Assembly (NCBI GenBank): GCA_000469685.2 | Contig: LS997565.1 | Location: 12,396,505-12,460,504 of the forward strand | Source: Haemonchus contortus | Lineage: Eukaryota > Nematoda > Chromadorea > Rhabditida > Trichostrongylidae | Length of the DNA stretch: 64,000 nucleotides | Direction: 5' to 3' | In this document: in pieces, positions 1 to 13,262 of the stretch | Layout of the letters: each line of letters opens with the position of its first letter | Position numbering within the stretch: the first letter of the stretch is position 1 | Notes under the pieces: model-generated | Told to the model about the DNA's origin: nothing | Database searches by the model: none | What the model saw: only the letters and a program-made list of their open reading frames with translations | Made by a program: the position numbers and the translations under genes

Positions 1-170
1 GCGAGTTACGGCGGCCAGCAGATGTTCAAGTCGTTGCCTTTACAAATTAGTAGACCCCGAAGAGTTAGAAGTGTTGGTTCTCCTAGTCGGAGATCGATGC
101 AGGATTCGAACCCGTGATCGTGTGTGATAATGCGCCATTTGCCTCTTTTTTTGTGTTTCCCAGTTGTCGG
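1..170 (-). repeat. tRNA-derived SINE at start of serpin unit 1
   Basis: Read on the minus strand, this block has the polymerase III B-box-like core GGGTTCGAATCC near 103-118, followed by the SINE body. The same block occurs near 11900-12075 (-), 20300-20480 (+) and 41755-41930 (-). It resembles the SINEs at 54790 and 55998 around the B box and through a shared body ending in a GACTTG...GCTGGCCGCCG block. It is not a functional tRNA gene: no cloverleaf closes. Confidence 0.5.
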
Positions 171-987
171 GTGGCTAAATCGTTATGTACAGCGGCGCAC
201 CACTTCTCGTCTACACAGCCCTCGACCTGTAGCCTCCTACCATGGTGCTCCCATGCCAATTTCAACCGAACAGATATGTGTCAGCATGTTTCGCCTTGAA
301 AGTCTTATACGCCTCTCAAAGACCTCCTAAGAAAAAAGCTTGCATGAAAGTCGCGCCTTTCAAGAGGTTTCAAACCTCGTGACAAGGGAACAATATGAAG
401 GGATGTCATAACCAACAAATTTGTACGCGCGGGTCTTTAGCTAGTGAAGTCTCCTTTCTGGCGCACCTCCAAGGGCATTGAATAAACGGTCAAATAGATA
501 AAAAAATAAAATAAAACTCTATCCTCTCAGTTTTTATTGTATAGATTCAAAAGTTTTGCTTACGCCTCTGAATATTTCATTTTTTGGTTCCCTCATTCTC
601 TATTATAATTACTCAGGTGTATTTTTACAGATGCAAGAATCTTTGTTGTCCAGCTTCGACTTCTTCTTACCGCTTTCCTTTTAAAGCTACACTGTCATTT
701 AAGATGAGCAATTTGCTATGAGATTTCTCTTCAAAAGTTTTGACTTGTTTCCTTTTTTTTAGCCTTCAAACTCTTCAAATAGCCAAACTGGCATTCATAA
801 AAATGTGCTGTTCTAAAGTGTGAGCCATCTCCTGGATTACATACCTTTTTCTTAATTATTTTTTTTTGTCGTCGCACACAATATTCTCCATCATCGTTTT
901 TGTTTCTAAACCTTCTCAACATACTTCCAATAATTCTTGAAACAAGCATTTTGAGTCTTGATTAAGTTAATAATCTACCTTTTCAGG

Positions 988-3900
988 ATGTTTCCAACTG
1001 CCGAAACGGACTTTGGTCTAAGTATGCTACGGTGTGTACCGTCCAACGTCTCTTTGGTGGTGTCACCGATCTCTGTGATCTTCACATTGGCTATGGTCCA
1101 TGTCGGTTCGAAGGGATCTACAAGATTCGAAATTGAACGTGTCATCTCAAAGGGTCAGGAACATGGCCTGACCCTTCCATGCTTCAGTGATATGTGCGTC
1201 ATCAATAGTTTTCAGGAGCCGATACCGAGGGGTTTAACTCAGTGGAAGGGTATTACGCAAGACTTTTCAACCGAATCGAGAACCGTTGGGGACATGGCGC
1301 GAGCAGCAGGATATTTAATAGATTCTTCCTAAAGTAAGTAGGTTATCTTAGAGGTTCATCTTTAATTATTCGTCTTTGATATTTCTAGTAAGCGGGCCGA
1401 TGTTGAGATGGAGTATGAAGCAAGCATGTTAAGTTTCTACAATGCAAAAATTGATCGTATGGATTTTGGAACAGCAAATAAAACTGCATGGGTGATTTAT
1501 ATCATTAATCAGACCACCTGACATCAGGTCGGAAAATTTAGAATGATCTCTTTCAGATCATTGCTGGCCACATTTGTGCATCGACTGACGGAAAAATTTG
1601 CGGCATGGTTAAAGAAGAGAATGTTAAAAGTAAATTATGCCATTTTTCTCTCACGCACTCACTCTTTTTTCACTTTTCACTCACGTAATGCATAATTTTG
1701 TACTTCTGATAACCATCTGGTTGACTTGGACAAACTAAACCACCTTTCCTAGACATGTTCTCCTTGGTTGTCAGTACCAATCATTTTACGGGCGAATGGA
1801 AGTTCAAGTTCGACAAGAGCTCAAATTCGAAAGGGACATTCTACAGCTCCGAAGGGAAGGAACGAGAGGTTGGCTATTAGGGTTCAAAAAATATGGCATA
1901 TTTTCTTGTCTTCCTGCATTAGGACTTCTTTTTGTTGTTTAAAACAGGGGAACAAAGAAGGAAAGGGTAACCCGACTCTTACAGAATAATCACACAATCG
2001 ATTGAAATACATTTTAGATAGAACTTCGCGAGAACACATTTCGTCCCACGATAGTAGTCATTCAAAGGCTCAATTTACAATAATCAAGAGATATCCTTTT
2101 GAAATTAAACAGCGAAAGTGTAGATGAAATATGAAACATTTATTTTTCGATCCAACAGTGCATCATAAGGCATACATGGGGACCACAGATTTGTGATAGT
2201 AAGAAATATAGGAAATCGTTTTTAAGCTGTGCATTCAAATGCACGCATTCCATTTGATTCGATAATAAAAACACTCCAATCTAACCACTCACAAAACACA
2301 TCAAAAAAGTCTTCGGGTAAGGACGCGGTTCAGGTGGGTGGTAGTCAGTTTTCTGTATTGCATCAAGGTGAGGCCGTCAAGTTAGAGTTCGCCTTAGCCG
2401 AGTCCCCGTACTGAATTTTCGTTCCTTTGAAAATACCACAACAACATCTTCATTGCAAAACATCTGGTAATGTCCCATGTCTGTTCTCCCGGTAAGATTG
2501 TCCCTACCAAAGTTTAAAACTGCGACAACAACATTTTCGAATTGGGGCTTCTAATTGATGACATACTTGATGGGGGCAGTTTTCATAATCACGAGGTCAA
2601 AACACAACAACTCGAATTTCAACTTATTTCAGATATATTTATAGGATGATACTGATTGGTTGACTCTATGAATTGACTTCCATAAACCTCGGCATGTGGT
2701 AGTTGAGTGTATTTCGTGACTTGAACTCTCCCGAGGCTTTTATAGAATTTTATCACTTAACGTTTTGCCGGTATCTCATTTTTCGAAGCCTGAAATGGAT
2801 CGAAAACAATTTGGAAATACCCGATCAAAAACCTAGGCAACCCCACTGATGCTTCGAAAGCCACTCAATGTGGCATCGAAAAAGGCTTACAACGAGTTGT
2901 CAGAAAGATGTGAATATGCAGTACCCAAAGAGAGATTATGAAAAGACTTCAATTCTCTACAACGGTAGGGGTTTTCTAAGATTCTATCTGAGATGCAAAC
3001 GTTCATGACATCGCAATTTATTCAATGAGCTGCGGGCTTAACTTGAAGGCACGGTTCACGATAAAAAAGGTTACTGAGTTCTTCTTTCAGGAATACTCAG
3101 CGCCCTTCATGGGTGGTAGAAGAGTCCCTCTCGCTCCCACAATCTCGGCGCTTAGAGCATAGTGGAAGCCCCGTTGCTGCCGTAGTTCGCGCTCCCGCCT
3201 CTCGATCGGTGTCACGGTCACGTTAGACGAGTGTCAGGACAATACAGATTGCTATTATTCGTTCTAGGACCCACGCACAATCAACTAATCGCCGAGTGAT
3301 GAAGCGATGTTTTTCGCCCATTCTTTTTTCCCTTGTTTTTCTATTTGCTGCGGCGATACCTTATTTAATTTCCTACTCCTAGAGGCTGAAAAAGGTGAAC
3401 TACTTTTTTTGTTATTACGGTTTTTTTTGTTTATTTATGCTTATAAGTGAACGAATTTTTGCTCACCATTGTCTCTTATTCGCACCAGGACCCACACGCG
3501 CGCAGTGAAACACACTGTTTAGCTCGTCCGGACGCCCCACTCTTCTTCATTTTTCTGGTTTCATTCTCGTCCAGCCCCCTTTTTAACGGTTTTTTGAAGC
3601 CTTTTTTCACTTTGGAAACACCGATGCACGCAGTTTCTTCACCTCAGTCGCACTAGTTTCGATCTTGTCTTCCATTTTTCATCATAAACTGGATTACCCA
3701 AAATTATCACGAACTGTGCCTTTGAAGGTGCAATTTTCTTCATGGGCCGAACAATCTTAAATAACAGACTGCGCACTTGCGCCATCATCTGACCTTCCAG
3801 GGTGGGTATCTACTGACTTCGAAGATTTTCATTACTCCATTCCACTACCTCCTGGGCCGACTCAAAAGCTGCTATCGCGAATGTCATGATCTAACTACGT

Positions 3901-6447
3901 GAACTGTGCCTTTAAGGGTGTTTTGGGTCATCCTAAAACACTCTCAAAAGCACAGGCCGCGATAATTTTGAGGTACTCTTTAAGAGTTCAAAAACGGAAG
4001 TGTTTATGTGGAGGAGTATATCGGTGGCGAAGAAAGCGAGAAAACCTGGTTGCTTCAAACTTTTCAAAAGTAGTTGTGAGATGTAATGGAATGGCATGTA
4101 AGGGGCTTTTGGACGAGATTTACCTTGTAAAGATGACTATATCAAACCATTCCTGTCCAGAACTGGCTTTCGCTGTCGCTATGGGTCATGACAAGTTGTT
4201 TCAACTTCCCAGATTGTTTCCCTCATGAATGACAGCCTCTACTAAGCCGTTGAAACTCGTCCACTAGGGGTGTGGCATTCACACGATACAGTCTCTTTTT
4301 CCTTATTGTGCCCTATCCAGGAACTTTTTCGCCCTTGGAACGACAGGTGTGGTATAAGGAGGGCCCCGAATTCATACTATAGGGGAATCTCAGAAACCAT
4401 TTTTATCGTGAACTGTGCCTTTAAGTCGGTACGATAGAGTACCTGCTGACGCTCTGACTCACTTAATTGAACCCTTTCTTCACTGTTGCTTTTTCGTGTG
4501 TTGATGTAGTCTTGTTTGAGTGAGAAATATACGGAAAACGACGGGATGAAAAAAAGAGTAGAGGAGGAAGGCCTTCTGACCATTTTATCGGAGGGAGACT
4601 TGCTTACCGGCTTTTGTAGTATAGTATCCCATGGACAATTAAGTTGTAAATATAAGCATGTATGCGGCAAAAAGAACATTTACTTGGTGTGTCGCAAGCG
4701 CTATTACGAGTTCAATCAACCAGAACTAAGTGTTTGAAACCTAGCTTGTTTTCGCCTCTATTTTCACATTTGTAAACGAAAATTCTCTGTTGCCACAGGT
4801 TGAATACATGAATGGTTCCAATCAAGAGATTCTTCACGCTGAAGACGATGATGTTCAAGTTCTTTCTCTTCCTTATTTGGATACCTCGTACGCTCTCAAT
4901 ATCTTCTTACCAAAAAACAGGTAAGGAAGGTGTTGCATTCCGGTGATTCCGTTTTGTACAGTTGGGCCGTAAATAGGCGTAAACATTCCTCTCTTCACGA
5001 GTCTGTTATTTGGGGCACCGGGAAATTCCCCATTTCTCTCTACACTACTTGCTTCTATTCAACATCTAGTCCAACAATCTACCGGACGAAGTAATGTCAC
5101 TCGGCCTGGCCGTAAGGAAACGAAACGCGAAAAAAGAATAGGGCTTTAATGGACTACTAAAGTATTATAACATCGCAAGAGACCCAGTGAATCCTCGTTG
5201 GAGATTGGACCCATAGTCAATGGACTAGTAATGCTGTGAGTCGAAAGATATTGTGGGGGTCGTCGCGACATAAGGAAGCAAGCCACACCACGTCGAAACG
5301 GATATAAGTAAGGAAGGGGGAAGCACACGACCGCAGCGAGAACCAGCAACCTTCTTGTGAAAAAGATCTCATTTCCATGTGATTCCTTGGAATCGTGGAA
5401 AATATCACATCAAAAGCTCTAGTTTTTGTGTACGTCTAGCATTTTTTCCAGGTCTGGATTGCACGAAATTCGAGCGAGACTCACCGGAGAAAGAGTTCAG
5501 AGCCTTCTCTCGAAGCTGAAAAAAACCATCATATCGGTACTGCTGTGTGTTGAGAACTTTCATAGAGCCTTCAATGGATAACTGAGAGCGTTTGTAACTT
5601 GGAGAGGGAAAGAGTAGAAGAAGGAGTTAAAAATAAAATTGTTGCTTAGTGCTAATGTCTTTACAGATCACAATCCCGAAGATGAAGATTGAGGCAGGCC
5701 TCAATCTCGAGAAGGCACTGAAAGACATGAGTGTTTCCAGGAGCTTCAGTACCAAAGCTGATTTCACCGGAATCATCAACAGGCGGCTCTTGGTAGCCGG
5801 TGCTGCTCATAAAGCCATAATTAAGGTAGTTAAAGACACCGTCGTTCTTTTTGAGTTCTTACGTTTTTTTTTTTATTTTGAGAAGCTGAAAAAGGTGAGC
5901 TATTTTTGCTGTCACTAGGGTTTTTTGCTTACTTATGCTTACAAGTGAATGAATTTTTGCTTACCATGGTCTATTATTTGCACTAGGATCCACACGTACG
6001 CAATGGCCCATATTGTATAGCTCGTCCGAACGCCCCACTCTTCTTTATTCTTATGGTCTCACTCTCGTCCAGCCCCCTTTTCACCAATTGTTTGAAGCCT
6101 TTTTCTCTTTGCAAACTCCGATTCATGCCGTTTCTTCGCCTTCATCACACCACTTTCCATATTATCTTCCCTTTTGTCATCATCTGGATTACCCAAAATT
6201 AACGAGAACTGTGCCTTCGAATGTATTGTTCTTGTTTCCCGCGAAATCATTTGGGTTCTTTCTTTTTGATGGAACTTCCATTCAGGTTGATGAGGACGGG
6301 ACGACAGCTGCGGGTGCTACAGTGTTCAGCAGGTTTGAATCAATGTCTGCCATTGTGGGAGAACGTGTGAAGTTCGAAGCCAATCACCCGTTTTTATTCA
6401 TCCTCACCAAGGATAACGACCCTCTGTTCATGGGTCAATTCGTGTGA
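988..6447 (+). CDS. Serpin 1, intact nine-exon serine protease inhibitor gene
   Basis: Exons read by hand: 988-1153, 1216-1333, 1389-1491, 1557-1629, 1753-1868, 4799-4920, 5452-5536, 5667-5825, 6286-6447. All joins are in phase with GT/AG ends and total 1104 nt, giving 367 residues, the normal size of a serpin core. Visible hallmarks: N-terminal helix block with NVSLVVSPISVIF; SVEGYYARLF; FNRFFL; the FTGEWKFKF block; DDVQVLSLPYLD followed by NIFLPK; IPKMKIEAGLNL; hinge DEDGTTAAGAT; C-terminal FEANHPFLFIL and PLFMGQF. There is no signal peptide, so an intracellular or leaderless serpin like many nematode srp proteins is likely. Serpins trap serine or cysteine proteases through the reactive loop. 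The start follows TTTTCAG, a probable spliced-leader acceptor. Intron 5 (2.9 kb) is filled with repeats. The family call is firm; the target protease is unknown. Confidence 0.9.
3042..3727. repeat. MITE-like repeat (family M) in serpin 1 intron 5
   Basis: The left end reads TTGAAGGCACGGTTCACGAT and the right end ATCACGAACTGTGCCTTTGA, an imperfect inverted pair. The same terminal motif recurs at about 3900, 4405, 6205, 32290, 32840, 34690, 35335, 37252, 50978, 51550, 51902 and 52410. Together these copies account for most of serpin 1 intron 5 (1869-4798). I see no coding content in that intron. Confidence 0.5.
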
Positions 6448-7193
6448 ATACCTTAATTCAATTGCAACTGTCAATACTAAATGAAATGGAGGTTCATCCA
6501 TCGAACTACCTTATTGTAGCTTGTTGTCATTAATCTTGCACCTCACTGTACTGTGTCAAATGCAGTGTACCAGGCCTATGTATGTATTTATAGTATAAAT
6601 ATAATTATGCATGTGTGTAGGCAATAAGCTGCTTGCGCATGGGTGAAGATAGAACGGGTTATGCCAACATGGCTTCCGTTGATGGAAAACAGGACACACT
6701 ATCACACTACAGAGGCTCTGTGCAGCTATCGGTCAGAATTTCAATAAGACGGGAGCACCATTGTATTGAGAGGCCTCACACTTTTGATTGCCTCTCTGGC
6801 GCCAAAGGTAAAGTATATAGCGCAGAGGAGGGTGGGACGCCGGGCCTGCAGGCTCACAGTACTGCACAGAGGCAGTTCTAACCTAAAGTTTGAATTTTTT
6901 TGGAATTTCCGTATCGCGGTGAGTGAGATGCTGATCGCATGTGGGTTTGAAATGTGAGAATGGAAAAGGATTTGGTCAGTGGGATACCATAGTTGTGAAA
7001 GAGTAGCTTGAAAAGAAGGGCACCCTTACAACTACTTTTTCGCAACGAAGCGTTTTTTGAAATGAAACGCCCCAAGAGTTCATAGTAATCATTCATTACG
7101 AGTTATGGATCGGTACACAAACCATTTACACAAAAGCTTCAAGTCAAGATGATTCAGAGCTTTTAACGGGTTGTCTTCAAATATTTCCATCTA
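6448..7193. other. Serpin 1 downstream sequence, dispersed repeat X
   Basis: There is no gene here. About 200 bp of 3' flank with TATAAATATAAT runs shared by all three serpins is followed from about 6640 by repeat X. Repeat X is also found downstream of serpin 2 (from 37690), inverted in serpin 2 intron 5 (32857-34370) and at 49330-50970. X continues at 8465-9190 after the Tc1/mariner insertion. Confidence 0.5.
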
Positions 7194-8462
7194 CAGGGTA
7201 CGCCATAAAATGGTAACAACTTTTCGGACGTCCGTAATTTCCATGTTTGGAGGGTTCCTCCAAATCTACATACTCCCTTATGTTTATGATATACCTTAGC
7301 CCACATATGTATCTACTTCGCTGCTCTCGATTCGTCAGATTCTGGAAAACGGTGGAGCCTCGCAGAAATCCACTCGCATTTTCGTCTTTGAGGGCATATG
7401 GTGAGTCCTTTTCCGTGATCGCTAGCCGTTTCAATATTCCCCACATAACAGTCCCCTGAATCGTGTCCTGTGTAGACAGGTCAACGCAAACCTCAAAACG
7501 GTCGTCTTGTCTCACACACCACCCCTTTTACGAATACAATTGCTTGGGAAGGAGTACGCTGCAGAAACACTAGAAAAATGGCTGCTGATCTGTTTATGTG
7601 TTGTAATCCTACATATAGGAATAGTCTCCCCAGAGTAAATACAACTGTAACCAAAAATGATTCGAAAGCCTCACAAGCTTTTTGACGAGAAGATATTGAA
7701 GAGAAAAAAGAAATGCCGTGCCCTACTTGTGCGCGGCACGCGTTACGACACACTTTTTTCTGACCAAATGGTGTTCAGCGTGGAAGAAATGTTGTGTTCC
7801 CAGAGTATACGTATATTTCACACTAAGAGTGCTGAAGCCGCTGAGAAGGGTAAGATCGCTTCTCGCGGCCATTTTCCTTATTTCATGATGGTTTGGGCTA
7901 GAATCTCTACCACCAGAGGGATATTGCAAATTTTGGTCGACAAAAGCACAAAATTTAATTTGCACCCTTTAAGAAGGGTTTTTTTCCGGAAAGATGCAGC
8001 CGAGGGTCAAAGATTTTTCTCGTGGTACCGTTTGAAAACTACAGCGCACTTGCTTGAGAATGAGAAAAGATCACGACTGGTGCTGAGGAAATGTTCGCGA
8101 CTTCATCCCAGCTTCCAATCCTCCTACCAATTTTTCATACCGCAATGTGATGACTCCCTGAAGACAGTCCATACCAAAGAGGAAAGCCTGCGCTTCAAAA
8201 CGTACCGCTGTTGCTGCTCCTGAGAAATCATTGGAAAAAGCCCGTGCTAGAGTTTTCAAAACACTCCGCGTGTCACCGTCGATGAGTAGCCGAAGCGTCT
8301 TCGAGCTACAATTAGTACAGGAGAAGGTTATATAAGATCACCGTGTGTTCATTTTGTAGATGCGATGCTCAATAAATAACATAAATGAATCCATCATGTA
8401 TCAATATGAACTGGGGTTTCTGTAGCCCAATTCTTTTGTTACCATATTTGTGGTGCACCCTG
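7194..8462 (+). mobile_element. Tc1/mariner-type element with decayed transposase
   Basis: Terminal inverted repeats: left CAGGGTACGCCATAAAATGG, right TTTGTGGTGCACCCTG, bounded by TA on both sides (7192-7193 and 8463-8464). An open frame at 7657-8223 shows transposase-like motifs: TLFSDQMVFSVEE (the first catalytic Asp region; canonical FSDE has Gln here) and GHFPYFMMVWARIST. The N-terminal DNA-binding part and the last acidic residue are not recognisable, so it is dead. Dispersed repeat X at about 49970 lacks this insertion, giving an empty site. The unit 2 copy (38239-39050) shares the left end but is truncated. Confidence 0.75.
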
Positions 8463-9198
8463 TATAAGGACATCATTTTTTTGGAAATTTTTCAGGGAAA
8501 TTCGTGAGACCCAACAGTAAAGCAAGTGTCGCAGTTACTGCATGTCTATCCCGGATAGTTCCCTGCCTCTTACATATAAGCTGCTTCAATCCGAACAGTA
8601 GAAAGAGGCTAAACTGAAGAAGCCAAGCCTAAAATTCCTTCCTCTTCCACTTTTCATCGCGCTACCGTGTACGTGTTCCGGTCATAGAACGCTTTTGTGC
8701 TGAAGAACTATCAAGATAACAAGCTGTCAAATGATCAGCGCAAGGCTATGGTCCAAGAGGAGATAAGGCTAAAAATTCACCTAGACTCACGAAAGTTAGG
8801 GAACCACTTACGACTTTCATTTACTTTCATGATTACTTAGGTCATCGAAGTTTTATTCTGAGAAGATTTTGCAACATGGTTCTGGAATAAAACCATCTGG
8901 GCACGATCGTTTGCATCAATTCAACACGCATTGTTTATGGAGAGGGTTTAAAACGCTTGCATTCATACACAGAAGAATAGTAGAAATCAAGTCACGTAAA
9001 TAGCCTCTATGTATAGGTTGTGCTGAATTATGATGAAGCACTCGAGCAAGTAACGAACCTGCACCTCCAAACTCATATGCTCTCATTGAGCAACTGAAGT
9101 TTATGAAAATTTCCTGTTGATAGAGATTGCCTCCACTGCGCTCGACCATACTGTGCTTTTTTCACAACTTGATCTCTCTGAACAAACGGGAGGGGGTC

Positions 9199-9376
9199 CT
9201 TTCAGGGCTCAACGACCAGCGACCGACGGTGTTGCTGGCTACGTGTCGAAATCACTGAGCAGATTGTGTTCAAAGCTGCGTGAGTCATGAGGATGCATGA
9301 TCCATGGGCGTTAAGAGTGGTCATCACGTAGTCAGCAACACCGTCCATCGGTCATTCGTCCATTGCACCCTGAAAG
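9199..9376. repeat. Hairpin MITE downstream of serpin 1
   Basis: A 178 bp element starts CTTTCAGGG and ends CCCTGAAAG. Long imperfect arms both contain ACGGTGTTGCTG and its complement CAGCAACACCGT, so the transcript would fold back. The unit 2 copy at about 39060-39226 has lost its left terminus. No target duplication is convincing. Confidence 0.55.
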
Positions 9377-11900
9377 CGCCCAGTGATGTCTTATGTGAGT
9401 AATTCACAGACGTTGGCGATGACTCTCAAAATAAATTACTCATTCACCTTGTTTAATATCGGAGAAATCTTAGAGTTGCTCAATAGACATGTTGGAATGT
9501 TGCCACATTCCAACATAAATGAATGCAGTTGAAAACGTAGGTTGTTTCCCTTCGAGGGTGTCACGGTACCAGTCAAACCAACCAAATCACACAATTTTTA
9601 CTGAAAGAACAAACTTCAAAAAAAAATGCCGGCTCTGCTGGTCTGCGTTGGCACATGAAAGCGATCCTGAGCCAAGGTATGAACTTATTTTGGAGCCCGT
9701 GTTGGTGAGACACTGTTCTCGTACGCATATGAAAAGTGGAGGGGTAATCGGTCAATGAAATGCTACCTTAAAGAGTGTAGACGCTTGGAGAAGAAGACAT
9801 CATTCAACTGCACAAAAACCAATCAGCACAAATTATTATACCGTTCCCACAAAGGCTCTAGGTTTATCCCATTCAAATTTTCAAGGAGTAATATTGAAAT
9901 CTTCACGACGGTGAGAAATTTTCTTCTCCGTGAATTTCCCAAGGCTAAACAGCAAGCGCAGCAGTTGAGGCATGTCCATACCGGCCGGATAGGCTTCATG
10001 TTTTATCCTCTCGAAGATGCTACGCACTTGTGAAGCGATTAATCACAAATGCTGCCTCAACACTCCTTCCTTGTCCCTTTACTTGCTTCTTCGCACTGAT
10101 GAATACCTGTACTGTCCTCCAGAAAGCTTTTGTCAGAAAACTCACATGCAGTAAGCTAAAAAATAAAAAGCATTATACTGTCATCCAGTGTATGCCTATG
10201 AATTGGTGTACGGCTGAGATTTAATTATACTAATTACAGAATTTAATGAACCACTTTAGCCAAAAATTACGGTCAAACGTTTCCCTTCTTACTCTTTCCC
10301 ATCCACCGCCCCACTCCACCTTTTCTTTCCCATCAATTGAACTGTGGTTGGGCTTCAAGGAAAAATTCTTATCTTCTGAGATCGAAGGAACATGACATGC
10401 CACAAATTTTACATGAAACAGACACATGACACGGACTGCATTCGAAGCATTGACGGCGATGTCGATCAATGCTGACCGATAGCCGGCCTGCATCGTAGAA
10501 TGATGCCTGCCCGGCAGTATTCATAGGAGGCAAAGTCACGTTTTTTGCTCATTCTTCTATTTCATTTTCCTGATTCGTGAGGTTGTCTGTTATCCCTCAC
10601 CCATTCTAGTTTAAGCCTCTGATTTTTGGATGCTATGGGGAAAGTCCAACTCACTAGTAGAAGAATAGAGTCCCTAACGTTGATCAATGCCGTTTTGGAA
10701 TGTGCTCTTCCATTTCAGAGTCAAAACGATTCAAATGCTTCCGCTTGCAGAATGCTCTATGACTTGCAGGGACCATTCGTTGTTGCCGATCGTTCCCCAC
10801 TGGAGGACTGGAAGGACTGACTGACCTATGCAACGCTTCTCTACGAGGCTGATCAGTTTTTATAGATCTGACCTGGAAGATAAAAGCCAGAGTATCGAGC
10901 TGGTATTCGAACCGCGGACCATATGTGTGAGATGCACCACTCGCCATATTTCATTTCATATCAGAGCATGATTAGAAAATTGCCAGAATAGCGGAGTCAT
11001 CGGCAGAAGTGTTCATGCTGACAATAGAATCAACACAATGAGAAGCATCTGAACTGATTTCCCTGCATTCAATCAACCTTAGCTCACTTTTTTGATTGGC
11101 CTCTACTCTCCATTCTCGTTTGCGCCACACAAGTTTGGTCTATCAATTGGGAGCGAAACTAATTGCAAAAAACGGAATTGGAGTTGCCCTTAGATTTTCC
11201 TCAGTTCTATGAAGTTATTTTGCCATTCTCTTTGATTCCTTCACATTTTCGCCATCTACGGTAGCAGCATGGAAGCTATTTCAGGTGGTCATGTGACCAC
11301 CCCCTCAATATAGTGGCTCTAGAGCTTTACTAGGCCTGCAATTTTGAAATGTAAATCAATACTGACAACCTTTCGTTTTTTCTAGAATTTTCTTTCTTGC
11401 TTCCCGCTCATAACATCGTATCCATTGCACACATGATCTTAATTTGAAATCCTTCTTTAGTACGATATGGGGCAATAGTACAAAATGACTGCATAACGTA
11501 AACAACCTTATCTCTCCCAGGTCAGAAAAGCGAAAAACGAGCTTGTTACCTGTGCTGATAGTTAAAAAATTGAGAAATAGCAAGGCTAAACTTCATAGAA
11601 AAGAAGTCTAGTAAGCACACTATCATTTCTGTGGCTCTTCGATTTGTATACTGCCTGAGGTCGCTCTGCTGATATTTTGGAAGTTTGCTATTTGTTACTA
11701 GCGTGTTCGGGCGCTTGGTCGGGTAAGTAACCGATTTGGAGCTTCGAACTATTTGCAGATCCTGAAGAAGACCATTCACTCGAATTTCACTTGACCAATA
11801 AAGCAATTCAACCGTAACAAACCTGTACGGCAGAGCAGTAAGGAAGTAAAGAACATTATGTAAAATGCCCAGGTTTCAAGAAGACCGAGCATAGAACATA
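9377..11900. other. Non-coding stretch of unit 1
   Basis: I see no credible gene. The only identifiable piece is a tRNA-like block read on the minus strand at about 10895-10950, with a degenerate B box, also present in unit 2 near 40845-40915. Short open frames here are not conserved in frame with the unit 2 copy. Confidence 0.4.
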
Positions 11901-12223
11901 TGACCAATACAGTGAGTTACGGCGGCCAGCAAATGTTCAAGTCATTGCCTTTACAAATTAATAGATCCCGAAGAGTGGGAAATTTTGGCTCTCCTAGTCG
12001 GAGATAGATGAAGGATTCGAACCCGTGGCCGTGTGGATAGGGCGCCACTTGCCGCTTTTTTATTTTTCCCACTTGTCGAGTGGCTAAATCGCTATGTACA
12101 GTGGTGCACGACTTCTCGTCTACCCAACGCTCGACCTGTAGCGTCTCTTACCATGGTCACATGTCAATTTCAACCGAACAAATATGCGTCAGCATGTCTC
12201 GCCACAGAAGCCTTAAACATAGC

Positions 12224-13262
12224 ATACAGTCTTCTACAGTTCATGTAATTGCATTATTCGAATGGTAACAACTAAGAAGTAAAAGACAATTAAAAGCCAA
12301 AGATCAGGAGATAGAATCCAGCTTGTACCGCTGTTACTTTTTCCCTGGCGAAGCTTTTTTGAGAAATTGCTCACATTTGATTTTATTGCAGATTTATGAA
12401 AATGTCGAAGAAGTGTAAAACCGATCCTTGTGCAGCTATCGACGTCACAAAGTCATACGATCATAGGAATTGATCAGAGCAATGTCCCCAGGCCACTGTG
12501 ATGATGCTCAGAATGTTTTGAAAAGGGATTTTCGCTTCTCAATGCATAGTTCACGATGAAAATGGTTCTGACAAATCTCCCTCCGATGAGTCTGTGGTGT
12601 CCCCCTATACCGTCTTGGGCGCTGTCAGAACGGTGCGGCCCAGAAAGATCAGAGATTTTAATACTCATAGAGGACGAGTTTCGAGGACGCGATAGAGGCT
12701 GAATCATCACGAGGGACTCCTATGCCGGGAATAAAAAGGACTAATCGTGAACCATGACGAGAGTGAAAGGCAATTTGGGACATTTTCAGCTTGATTTAGT
12801 CAACCCTTTACGCAATTCCAAGAACTGAAATCTCGTCCAAATGCCCCTCACATATCATTCCCGTTATTTGCGCAACTTTTGAAAAGCCTTATTTTCGCAA
12901 AGTCGACGGATTTTCTCGCTTTCTTCGCATCATTCTCCATCAACACTTTCATTATTTCTGCTTTGACTCAGACCGTATCCACGGTGAAAATGCTAGGAGA
13001 GGCATCAAAGCGGTCATTCCATTGAGAACAGAGCGATGTTGAAACTGTATCAGGGGACGTATTTGACTACAGCTTCGAATAGGGACGTGATTCGTGGAAT
13101 AGAGGAGCTGTATAAATATAGCACTGCTTTATGGAACGAGAGTGTGGAAGGTTAGGGAGAAGGAGCTCAATGTAACTCTGAAGATTTCGACTCACAACAG
13201 AATGATCATCGACTCACCCATCACTTTGAATTTTCTCGTTAGCAGACATCTGTGCGACTAAT
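12224..13262. repeat. Left ~1 kb terminal inverted repeat of the 17.6 kb element
   Basis: It is the reverse complement of about 28757-29811, with only scattered substitutions and small indels over the stretches compared by eye. The inner boundary is at CTGTGCGACTAA. It includes a segment related to repeat family M near 12545 and 12740-12890. Open frames inside (for example 12474-12710) are mirrored in the other arm, but no protein family is evident. Confidence 0.8.

Larger units (their letters stand above)
1..11909. repeat. Serpin segmental duplication, unit 1
   Basis: This is the first of three direct units, each beginning with the same block (GGCGGCCAGCAGATGTTC at the left edge here, near 11925 and near 41775). 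Unit 1 comprises the SINE-bearing start, serpin 1, a downstream dispersed repeat holding a Tc1/mariner insertion, a hairpin MITE and about 2.5 kb of other non-coding sequence. Unit 2 (11910 onward, interrupted at about 12224, resuming at 29812 and ending near 41758) repeats the whole layout. Unit 3 starts at 41759 and keeps the left half plus serpin 3, but its right side diverges after about 48480. The true left edge of unit 1 may lie outside the window. Confidence 0.8.

Noticed and set aside
103..140. tRNA gene suggested by a perfect B-box-like core
   Set aside because: There is no matching acceptor or anticodon stem, and the block repeats at several SINE positions.
1949..1989. Possible extra serpin 1 exon after exon 5 (GNKEGKGNPTLTE before a stop)
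   Set aside because: The direct exon 5 to exon 6 join gives the standard serpin order and phase. This piece would end the protein before the hinge and C-terminus.
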